Source: CAKUIA01 sp034180465 (GTDB lineage Bacteria > Verrucomicrobiota > Verrucomicrobiia > Opitutales > Intestinicryptomonadaceae). From it: a stretch of DNA of 54,884 nt. The stretch covers positions 1 to 54,884 of the forward strand of contig JAXFOH010000011.1 of NCBI GenBank assembly GCA_034180465.1. The letters run 5' to 3'. Position numbers and translations under genes: made by a program. Shown here piece after piece: positions 42,198 to 48,888 of the stretch (within the stretch, counting starts at the first letter, position 1; the number at the start of each line of letters is the position of its first letter). The notes beneath the pieces are model-generated. The model was not told the DNA's origin. It saw only the letters and a program-made list of their open reading frames with translations, and searched no databases.

Positions 42198-43205
42198 ATG
42201 GCCAATACCAAAAAATTGTCTCTTAAAACCATAGCCGAAAGGGCGCATTGCTCGACTGCTACGGTGTCGAATGTTTTAAATAAAAAAGGCAACTACTCTA
42301 CCGAAACGGAAACCGAAATACAAAAGATAATAAAAGAGCTTGGTTATTCGGTAAATTTTAAAGCTAGAATGTTGCGCACGGGCAAAACGCAGACAATAGG
42401 CGTTGTGTTTTACCGCTCCAATACCGACATATTCAAAAACGAATATTACCTTAACTTAATGCACAACCTGCAAAAAAGGCTGTCGGAATATAACTACGAG
42501 CTTTTGATTTCGGAATTTACGCCCGAAAATGTGGAAACAAAAACCCCACCAAACTGCATAAAATACGGCAAGGTAGACGGCGTTGTCCTTTTGGGTGGCT
42601 TCCCCGAAGCTGCTGCCGACATTGTAAAGGCTTCCGAAATAAAGTGCGTTGCGCTAGATACCTATATAAGCGGTATAGATTCGATAACAACAAACGGTTT
42701 TGAGGCAACCCAAAGAATGGTGCAAACAGCCCTTTTAAAAGGCGCAAAAAACTTAACCTACTTTGCCTTCGACCACGACGACTACAACACAAAAGAGCGT
42801 CTTGGCGGCTTTAAAAATGCCGTTTCTAAATTTGCCGTGCAAAACGCAAAGGTTTTCGACAAATTCGACACCGAAGCCGAAGCTATTGAAATATTCGACC
42901 AAAATTTTACTAAAGACATACAAAACGGCGCAATATTTTCGTGCAACGATAATTTGGCGATTGCCCTTATGAACCACGCAAAAAAGTTGGGCTATAACAT
43001 TCCCGCTCAAATTTCGTTTTTTGGCTACGACTCCATTCAAATGAGCAAGATTACAAGCCCCACATTGTCTACTGCCGTAACCGACACGCGCAAGATGGGC
43101 GAAATGGGTGCCGACGCAATTTTAGCGCGAATAAACAACCCCGAAGGCGACGTATTCTTTAAGCTGCTCGACACAAAAATAGAATACAGGGAATCGAGCT
43201 TGTAA
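42198..43205 (+). CDS. LacI-family transcriptional regulator
   Basis: Sugar-responsive repressor. From the ATG at 42198 it has 335 residues; a GTG at 42180 would add six. The N-terminal helix-turn-helix KLSLKTIAERAHCSTATVSNVLN with hinge helix (NFKARMLRTGKT) binds DNA. The periplasmic-binding-protein-like core (from TIGVVFYRS) includes GVVLLGG, GAIFSCNDNLAIALM and the C-terminal SFFGYDSI. It is divergent from the heparinase-like lyase and near GH78, so a rhamnose-, uronate- or oligosaccharide-type inducer is likely. The operator-like palindrome in its own promoter suggests autoregulation. Confidence 0.9.
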   Translation: MANTKKLSLKTIAERAHCSTATVSNVLNKKGNYSTETETEIQKIIKELGYSVNFKARMLRTGKTQTIGVVFYRSNTDIFKNEYYLNLMHNLQKRLSEYNYELLISEFTPENVETKTPPNCIKYGKVDGVVLLGGFPEAAADIVKASEIKCVALDTYISGIDSITTNGFEATQRMVQTALLKGAKNLTYFAFDHDDYNTKERLGGFKNAVSKFAVQNAKVFDKFDTEAEAIEIFDQNFTKDIQNGAIFSCNDNLAIALMNHAKKLGYNIPAQISFFGYDSIQMSKITSPTLSTAVTDTRKMGEMGADAILARINNPEGDVFFKLLDTKIEYRESSL

Positions 43206-43225
43206 TAGCGTTTATATAATAAAGC

Positions 43226-43264
43226 AAAAAATGCGGGGCAATTTGTGCGCTCCGCATTTTTTTT
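43226..43264. terminator. Bidirectional terminator between the LacI-type regulator and pgpA
   Basis: Eleven-bp stem AAAAAATGCGG (43226-43236) / CCGCATTTTTT (43252-43262), flanked by A- and T-runs on both sides, between convergent genes. Confidence 0.85.
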
Positions 43265-43285
43265 GCGAAAAAATTTCGGCGTTTG

Positions 43286-43783
43286 CTACATAAAAAGCTT
43301 TATTATAACGTGAAGGCAAACGCAGGTTGTAAGGGCAGCCGCAATGTCGTCGGCAACGCAGCCAAGCCCGCCTTTAAGCGCCTGCAGTTTATTTATAAAA
43401 AGCGGCTTTGTTATGTCGAAAAGCCTGAATAGCCCGAAAGCCAAGGCGACAATTATAAAATTGCCGCTTCCAAAATTAAGGTTAATGCCCCAAAAGCAAA
43501 AGGGTATGGCAACAAATTCGTCTAGTATAACTTCGTGCGGGTCTTTAACGCCCATATAGTTTTCGGCAAGGTCGCAAACGCCAACGGCTATATATGCCGA
43601 AAAAAGCGAATATAAAACCAAAACGGGCAGGCTTGCATAGAAAAGCGCAACCGTGAAAAATAAAATTCCCGCAAGGCTGCCGAAAGTTCCGGGTGCTTTA
43701 AGCGAGCCTATCTTGCCGAGGGTAGCAAAAGCAACAATGTTCTCTTTGCCCAGCAATGCCAAAAATTTATTTAGCTTAAACAT
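43286..43783 (-). CDS. pgpA: Phosphatidylglycerophosphatase A
   Basis: Dephosphorylates phosphatidylglycerol phosphate to phosphatidylglycerol in the inner membrane. The 165-residue protein has the family motifs GTFGSLAG, KDPHEVILDEFVA (metal-binding acidic cluster) and GGLGCVADDIAAA, plus three or four hydrophobic segments. It starts 4 nt after pgsA, whose product supplies its substrate, so the pair forms a two-gene phospholipid unit. Confidence 0.92.
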   Translation of the reverse strand: MFKLNKFLALLGKENIVAFATLGKIGSLKAPGTFGSLAGILFFTVALFYASLPVLVLYSLFSAYIAVGVCDLAENYMGVKDPHEVILDEFVAIPFCFWGINLNFGSGNFIIVALAFGLFRLFDITKPLFINKLQALKGGLGCVADDIAAALTTCVCLHVIIKLFM

Positions 43784-43787
43784 TTTT

Positions 43788-44369
43788 CTACAAATAAAGT
43801 TTTCTGTATTTTACGGCGTAGTTTACCCCCGAGATCCCCGCCAGGAATGTCGACAACAAAAGCATTATAACGCCCACGTTGTGGCAGAGCATCCAAAAAA
43901 AGGTATCGGCGGCGTCGAAGTCTTTTACAACCGAGTTCGCTAAAATAAATGCGCCAAGCGAAATCATCTGAAACGCCGTTTTATATTTGCCCATTTTTTC
44001 GGCGGCAATAACAACGCCCTCTTTTGCAGCCATCATTCTTATTCCGCTAACAAAAAATTCGCGCGTTACCGTAAGCATAACGCAAAACGCCGCAATAAGG
44101 TTGTATTCGCCAAAAATGTTAAGGGCTATCATTACAACGGCAATTCCCAAAATCATAATCTTGTCGCACAAGGCGTCCATAAACTTGCCGAAATTTGTGA
44201 TAAGAGAATATTTTCTCGCAAAGTAGCCGTCGAACCAGTCGGTAATGGCTCCCGCTAAAAAAAGCACGAACGCCGAAAGGGCAAACCATTCGGCATTAAC
44301 ACACAAAGCCACGCACACCGCGAAGCTTGCCGCAACTCTTGCGAGCGTTAATATATTGGGTAAATTCAT
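43788..44369 (-). CDS. pgsA: CDP-diacylglycerol--glycerol-3-phosphate 3-phosphatidyltransferase
   Basis: Makes phosphatidylglycerol phosphate in the inner membrane. The 193 residues begin MNLPNILTLARV, typical of PgsA, and contain the full CDP-alcohol signature D47-G48-x2-A51-R52-x8-G61-x3-D65-x3-D69. About five transmembrane segments. It heads the pgsA-pgpA unit and is divergent from coaD. Confidence 0.93.
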   Translation of the reverse strand: MNLPNILTLARVAASFAVCVALCVNAEWFALSAFVLFLAGAITDWFDGYFARKYSLITNFGKFMDALCDKIMILGIAVVMIALNIFGEYNLIAAFCVMLTVTREFFVSGIRMMAAKEGVVIAAEKMGKYKTAFQMISLGAFILANSVVKDFDAADTFFWMLCHNVGVIMLLLSTFLAGISGVNYAVKYRKLYL

Positions 44370-44395
44370 TAAAAAAGGTTTGTACTAAAAATATT

Positions 44396-44424
44396 TTGGC
44401 ACATTATTGCACACACAATACTCT
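44396..44424 (+). promoter_or_regulatory. Candidate promoter of coaD
   Basis: TTGGCA (44396-44401), 17-bp spacer, TACTCT (44419-44424), 22 nt before the coaD start. Confidence 0.45.
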
Positions 44425-44445
44425 TTACAACAAAAAAATACTCGC

Positions 44446-44934
44446 ATGAAAACCGCAGTGTACCCGGGGTCTTTCGACCCCATAACATTAGGGCATCTCG
44501 ACATTCTTAAACGCGCCTTGGAAATTTTCGACAAGGTTATTATTGCCGTCGCCAAAAATTCGGGCAAAAAGCCGTTGTTCGACATTCCAGAAAGAGTGCG
44601 CCTAATAGAGGAAAATATTGCCGACATGCCGAATGTTGAGGTTGCGGTTTTAGACGGGCTAACTATAGATTTCGCCGAAAAAAACAATGCTTGCGCGCTT
44701 ATTCGCGGCCTCAGGGTTGTTTCCGACTTCGAGTTCGAGTTTCAGCTTGCGCAAATGAACAGGCATTTGAACGACTCGATAGAAACGATTTTGCTTATGC
44801 CTTCGAATGCGTATTTTTATACGAGCTCAACCCTTATAAAGGAAGTTGCAAATTTTAAGCCCGAAAAAATAAGGGCGTTTGCTCCTGAAAACGTTGTGAA
44901 GGCTTTGGTCGAAAAAAGGAAAAACACTTTATGA
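44446..44934 (+). CDS. coaD: Phosphopantetheine adenylyltransferase
   Basis: Converts 4'-phosphopantetheine and ATP to dephospho-CoA. The ATG at 44446 gives the family's normal 162 residues and N-terminus MKTAVYPGSFDPITLGHLDI; the upstream extension to 44407 is not conserved. The nucleotidyltransferase TxGH motif (T14-H17) and RGLRVVSDFEFEFQ are intact. Its stop overlaps the next start (ATGA), showing translational coupling. Confidence 0.96.
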   Translation: MKTAVYPGSFDPITLGHLDILKRALEIFDKVIIAVAKNSGKKPLFDIPERVRLIEENIADMPNVEVAVLDGLTIDFAEKNNACALIRGLRVVSDFEFEFQLAQMNRHLNDSIETILLMPSNAYFYTSSTLIKEVANFKPEKIRAFAPENVVKALVEKRKNTL

Positions 44935-45908
44935 AAATTTCAGACGCAAAAAATTTAGGCAGGGGCGAGTCGTTCGAAACCGTTGCCGTTTTAAAAGAAA
45001 TCCAGTCGAAAACCGCAAAAAACGGCGGAGAATTTTTGGTTGCCGACTTCGGCGACAAATCGGGTTCGATAACCTTTATGGTGTTCAGCGACAACGCGTT
45101 TTTTGGCGTAGTAAAATCATCGAAAGCGGGCGACATTTTCAGGATTTCGGGGCGCGCCGATTTTTATAACGACAAATTTAGCCCCCGCCTTGAATATGTA
45201 GAAAAACTCGACAAAGACGAGGTAAAGCCCTTTGCAAAAGACCTGTGCCCCGTTTCCGACAAAGACCCCGAGCAGATGAAAGCCGAGCTTTTTGCGCTTA
45301 TCGATACCATAAGCGAAGAGCCGCTTAAAAACACGGTGTTAAGCGTGTTTGCCGAACCCGTTGTAGCCGAAAACTTCTTTACAAGCACGGCGGCAAAAAG
45401 CATGCACCACGCCTACGTTCACGGGCTTTTAGAGCATACCCTTTCGTGCGCGAAAACGGCAAACGCTTTGTTCGATTTGTACCCTTTTATAGACCGAAAT
45501 ATGGCATTGGCGGGCGTGATTTTGCACGACACTGGCAAAGTTATAGAATATGCGCAGGATTTAACTTTCAACAAAACTCGTTCGGGTCTTTTGGAGGGGC
45601 ACTTGGTGCTGTCGTATAGGTTTGTGCGCAAAGCCGCAATAAAATGCGGGCTAGACGACGATTCGCGCGAAAGGCTAGAACATATTATGCTTAGCCACCA
45701 CGGCGAAATAGAGTGGGGCGCGGTTGTTTTGCCTGCAACACCCGAAGCCGTTTTTGTTTCGTGCGTAGACTATTTAGACGCGAAAATGGGTGCCGTTTAC
45801 GGTATTTTGAAAAACGAGGGCAAAAGCGAATTTTCGGAACCGAATTTTGCGCTGTCTAAGGCCAGACTTTTAACAAAAAAACGCGATGCGAAAAAAACAG
45901 GTGAATAA
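44931..45908 (+). CDS. YhaM-like 3'-5' exoribonuclease (OB-fold plus HD domain)
   Basis: Predicted to degrade short RNA or DNA from the 3' end. The 325 residues have an N-terminal OB-fold (about 15-90) and an HD-type hydrolase domain with H160, GLLEHT (His169) and ILHDTGK (His199, Asp200), then LSHHGEIEWG, all as in YhaM-family proteins. It overlaps coaD by 4 nt and rdgB by 23 nt, so the three genes form a tight unit. The nuclease role is from family knowledge. Confidence 0.88.
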   Translation: MKISDAKNLGRGESFETVAVLKEIQSKTAKNGGEFLVADFGDKSGSITFMVFSDNAFFGVVKSSKAGDIFRISGRADFYNDKFSPRLEYVEKLDKDEVKPFAKDLCPVSDKDPEQMKAELFALIDTISEEPLKNTVLSVFAEPVVAENFFTSTAAKSMHHAYVHGLLEHTLSCAKTANALFDLYPFIDRNMALAGVILHDTGKVIEYAQDLTFNKTRSGLLEGHLVLSYRFVRKAAIKCGLDDDSRERLEHIMLSHHGEIEWGAVVLPATPEAVFVSCVDYLDAKMGAVYGILKNEGKSEFSEPNFALSKARLLTKKRDAKKTGE

Positions 45909-46506
45909 GGTTATCTATTTGGCAACGGGCAACGCCCACAAGCTTTCCGAGTTTTCGCAAATGCTGGAAAATTCGGGCTGGGTTTTAAAGTCGGCAACCG
46001 ATTTGGGCGGAATGCCCGAGGTAGACGAAAACGCCGAAACATTTACAGGCAACGCGTTTTTAAAGGCTTCGGCGCTAAAGAAAATTGCACCTAAAGACGC
46101 CTATGTTTTGGCCGACGACAGCGGCATTGTTGTAGACGCTTTAAACGGCGCGCCCGGCGTACATTCGGCAAGGTATGCGGGGGTAAAGGGCGCAAACGCC
46201 GACGCGGAAAACAACAAAAAGCTTTTGGCGAATTTGGCGAACGTGCCCGACAACAAAAGAACGGCGCGCTTTGTTTGCGAATTGGCGTTTATTTGCCCCG
46301 ACGATACGGTACATTCGTTTTCGGGCAAGGTTGAAGGCCGCATAAACCACGGCGAAAAAGGCACCGGCGGCTTTGGCTACGATCCTTTGTTTTTTTGCGA
46401 CGAATTTGGCTGCACAACGGCCGAAATGCCCGCCGAAAAGAAGAACGAAATTAGCCACCGCGGCAAAGCCTTGCGCAAGCTTTTGGAATTTTTAAAAACG
46501 CTTTAA
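45886..46506 (+). CDS. rdgB: XTP/dITP diphosphatase (Ham1/RdgB)
   Basis: Hydrolyses non-canonical purine nucleotides (XTP, dITP) and so prevents their incorporation. The 206 residues contain the substrate motif ATGNAHKLSEF (13-23), DDSGIVVDALNGAPGVHSARYAG, and GFGYDPLF with the C-terminal SHRGKAL. The ATG at 45886 overlaps the previous gene by 23 nt; an internal GTG at 45901 is an alternative start. Followed by a terminator. Confidence 0.94.
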   Translation: MRKKQVNKVIYLATGNAHKLSEFSQMLENSGWVLKSATDLGGMPEVDENAETFTGNAFLKASALKKIAPKDAYVLADDSGIVVDALNGAPGVHSARYAGVKGANADAENNKKLLANLANVPDNKRTARFVCELAFICPDDTVHSFSGKVEGRINHGEKGTGGFGYDPLFFCDEFGCTTAEMPAEKKNEISHRGKALRKLLEFLKTL

Positions 46507-46525
46507 ACGCGCGCAAAATTTTTGC

Positions 46526-46557
46526 AAAAAAAGCTGGGATTTTCCCAGCCTTTTTTT
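46526..46557. terminator. Terminator between convergent rdgB and LUD genes
   Basis: Stem GCTGGGA (46533-46539) / TCCCAGC (46543-46549) with A-run before and T7 after; can act both ways. Confidence 0.8.
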
Positions 46558-46586
46558 GTTTATGCTGCGTTAAGTTTTTTTGCGCA

Positions 46587-47174
46587 TTAAAACCCGAAAT
46601 TGCCTTCTATTAGCACAACGTATACTTGCATGTCAAAGGGCGGGTTTGTGATAATTGTTGTTATGTTGCAAATTCTTTCGGGGCTTTGGCAGTTGTAGCA
46701 CTTGTCGCCCTTTACGGCGCACGGGGTTTTGCGCTTTAGTCTTTTTGCATTCAGCGGGGCTGCAACATTTTTTGCCCTGTAAAGGGCGCTTTGTAGGTCT
46801 TGGGTAATCTTATTTGTGCCGCAAACAAAAAACACGCGCTTTGCGCCGTACGACGTTGCCGATACCCTGTTGCCGCGGCCGTCTATGTTCACAATTTCGC
46901 CCGTTTTGGTTATTGCGTTTGCGCTGCAAATGTAAGTTTCGGCATTCCTTGCCCCTTGGTATGCGCTAGGGCCGTCTTTTGCGTGGGCAAACACTTGGTT
47001 GTTTTCGCCAAGAAGTTCTATTAAGTTTAGCTGCCCTACTGTTGCAGAGCCGCCAAAGCCCACGCTTGTGTTGTTGATGTTCCTGCAAAGCCAGTTTGTA
47101 GCGCTTTGCGCGTCTTTAAAGTAAACGGCCTTAAAGCCTTTGCGGTTAAAGTTTTTTAAAAGTTCGTCTATCAT
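46587..47174 (-). CDS. LUD-domain (DUF162/LutC-like) protein
   Basis: The LUD family includes LutC and related proteins of lactate oxidation. The 195-residue protein shows the family's SVGFGGSATVGQLNLIELL (about 37-55), a central GEIVNIDGRGNRVSAT and, near the C-terminus, a Cys cluster (CAVKGDKCYNCQSPERIC, about 151-168). No LutA or LutB gene is next to it, so it is a stand-alone form common in anaerobes, with unknown role. Confidence 0.8.
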   Translation of the reverse strand: MIDELLKNFNRKGFKAVYFKDAQSATNWLCRNINNTSVGFGGSATVGQLNLIELLGENNQVFAHAKDGPSAYQGARNAETYICSANAITKTGEIVNIDGRGNRVSATSYGAKRVFFVCGTNKITQDLQSALYRAKNVAAPLNAKRLKRKTPCAVKGDKCYNCQSPERICNITTIITNPPFDMQVYVVLIEGNFGF

Positions 47175-47187
47175 TTGCGGAAATATG

Positions 47188-47216
47188 TTGACTACCCATA
47201 AAGGCAGTTGTTAGAT
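47188..47216 (+). promoter_or_regulatory. Candidate promoter of the DUF481 gene
   Basis: TTGACT (47188-47193), 17-bp spacer, TTAGAT (47211-47216); start codon 32 nt downstream. Similar to the TTGACT-N17-TTAGTC before the PEP-CTERM gene. Confidence 0.5.
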
Positions 47217-47248
47217 TTTTCCACGATTTTAAAAATATTTAAAGCATT

Positions 47249-48292
47249 ATGTTTAGAAAAATATTGTTGACTATTGCTGCGCTGTTTTTGGCGAATATTT
47301 TGTCGGCAACAACACTTGTTTTGTCGAACGGCGACAAGATAAGCGGCGCAGTTCAGGAATCGGATACCGACACTGTTGTGGTGAAAACGGCATTCGGCGT
47401 TTTAAGCGTTCCGCGCGAAATGATTGCCGAAAGAATAGAGCCGCAAACCGCAAAGAGCGTTGAAAGCAAAGCAATAAGCCTTATGGGCGGCGGCGGTACG
47501 GCAAGCGCCTCGCAGTCGTTGGCGGCCGAAGAAGCCAAAGTGGACGATCAACAAAGCATTGTTGAAAAATCGTGGCGCGAACAGTATGTAGAAGCCGTAA
47601 ACCCATATCTTGCAGGCTGGAAAGTTAAATTTAGAGCCGGCATGGACTACAAGAAAACAAACTCAAGCTATACATCGTATACGCTTGGTCTCAATGCCGA
47701 CAGAAAGTGGGACAAAGACTCGCTTGCCCTCGGCGCCTACTACGACTATACCAGGGAAAGCCCCGTAACCGGTCCCGAATATACCTCTACCGACAAGTAC
47801 GGCGCAAGCGCGGTTTACCGCCGCGATTTAAACACCGACGAAGGCTGGTTCTTTACAAACACCCTTACATACCGCAAAGATATGGTTAAGGGCATAGAGC
47901 ACGAAATAAACGAAATCATCGGCGCAGGTTATACATTCAAGATGTTGGACGACAGCCTGATAATTAACGTATACGGCGGCCCCGGTTTAAAGTACATTCA
48001 GGCAAAGAACTACTCCGACCACTATGTGGCAATGATGACCGCAGGCGAAGACCTTGTTTGGAAGTTCCACGAATGGATGCGAATTGAAAACAAAATGGGG
48101 GGCGAAATTAACCTTACAAACGGCGGCGAATATACGTTCAACTTTATGTTGGGCTTGGTTGTATCGCCAACTCCCGTATTCGACTTGGCGGCAAGATATA
48201 CCTTCCAGTACGACGGTATCAATGCGGGTAGCTCGGTTAAAACTGAACAGCGCTTTATTATCGCGCTGGAAGTTCCCTTTGGTTGGGACTAA
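47249..48292 (+). CDS. DUF481-type outer-membrane protein
   Basis: Resembles YdiY-like, salt-induced outer-membrane proteins. The 347 residues have a signal peptide (MFRKILLTIAALFLANILSA), a short N-terminal domain with DTVVVKTAFGVLSVP, a linker rich in Gly/Ser/Ala, and a C-terminal region of alternating aromatic beta-strands (from about residue 125) ending VPFGWD, fitting a small transmembrane barrel. The function is unknown; pore or adhesion roles are guesses. Followed by a terminator and then tRNA-Glu. Confidence 0.8.
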   Translation: MFRKILLTIAALFLANILSATTLVLSNGDKISGAVQESDTDTVVVKTAFGVLSVPREMIAERIEPQTAKSVESKAISLMGGGGTASASQSLAAEEAKVDDQQSIVEKSWREQYVEAVNPYLAGWKVKFRAGMDYKKTNSSYTSYTLGLNADRKWDKDSLALGAYYDYTRESPVTGPEYTSTDKYGASAVYRRDLNTDEGWFFTNTLTYRKDMVKGIEHEINEIIGAGYTFKMLDDSLIINVYGGPGLKYIQAKNYSDHYVAMMTAGEDLVWKFHEWMRIENKMGGEINLTNGGEYTFNFMLGLVVSPTPVFDLAARYTFQYDGINAGSSVKTEQRFIIALEVPFGWD

Positions 48293-48504
48293 TAGAAACT
48301 TCGTAGATTTTATCTATAAAACAAAGCCCCCTTGTGGGGCTTTGTTTTTTGCCCGTAAAGCAGCGAAATTGGCGAAAACAAAAGGCTTGAACGCCAATCG
48401 GAACTTGTCCGACAAAAATTTCTCAGAAAAACAAAAAATTTTGCAAAAAAAGCTTGCAATGCTAAAAATTTTTTGCACTATTAGGGACTTTAACAATCTG
48501 GTAC
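48293..48504. other. Gap with DUF481 terminator, otherwise no gene seen
   Basis: After the terminator (48318-48350) I see no coding frame, only AT-rich DNA leading to tRNA-Glu. A promoter for the tRNA is expected here but no strong hexamer pair stands out. Confidence 0.4.
48318..48350 (+). terminator. Intrinsic terminator after the DUF481 gene
   Basis: Thirteen-bp stem AAAACAAAGCCCC (48318-48330) / GGGGCTTTGTTTT (48336-48348) with a CTTGT loop and T-run. Confidence 0.88.
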
Positions 48505-48581
48505 GTCCCTGTCGTCTAGCCCGGTTAGGACATAAGATTTTCATTCTTACGACTGGGGTTCGAATCCCCACAGGGACGCCA
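48505..48581 (+). tRNA. tRNA-Glu (anticodon TTC)
   Basis: Complete cloverleaf: acceptor GTCCCTG/CAGGGAC, anticodon stem TAAGA/TCTTA with loop TTTTCAT, T-arm GGGG-TTCGAAT-CCCC. The discriminator G at 48578 and the 3' CCA at 48579-48581 are encoded, unlike tRNA-Pro above. It stands at the left edge of the mobile region, a common integration point. Confidence 0.95.
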
Positions 48582-48888
48582 GAGGGTTGTTGAAAAGCGA
48601 ACCGTGTTAAACACGGCAAACAAAGAAGCCGCAAGACCGAAAGGTTGAGCGGTTTTTTTGTGTCCGCACGTAGCCGCACCACTGCGGATAACACATTGAT
48701 TCAGAACAAAATACAACTCAAATTCATCACGCAAACCAGTTGCCCCATTTCCGCAAAACCCAACCTCCAATTTCCACTTGCGATAGTTTAACGGGGTTCG
48801 AATTCAAAACGGTTTTTTCAGCAAAATCGGGATTATCTTCAACCGCCATAATCGCAAAAATGAGACAAAGTGTTAAACTTCTCGTTTG
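48582..48888. other. Junction between tRNA-Glu and the recombinase gene
   Basis: No gene seen. Contents: a small CCGTGT/ACACGG hairpin (48602-48616), the tRNA terminator (48626-48659), and at about 48793-48803 the 11-mer GGGGTTCGAAT that also occurs in the T-arm of tRNA-Glu (48555-48565). This repeat could be an att-site remnant, but it is short and T-arms are conserved. Confidence 0.4.
48626..48659 (+). terminator. Terminator-like hairpin after tRNA-Glu
   Basis: CCGC/GCGG outer stem and ACC-GAAA-GGT inner stem, followed by a T7 tail. Confidence 0.6.
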
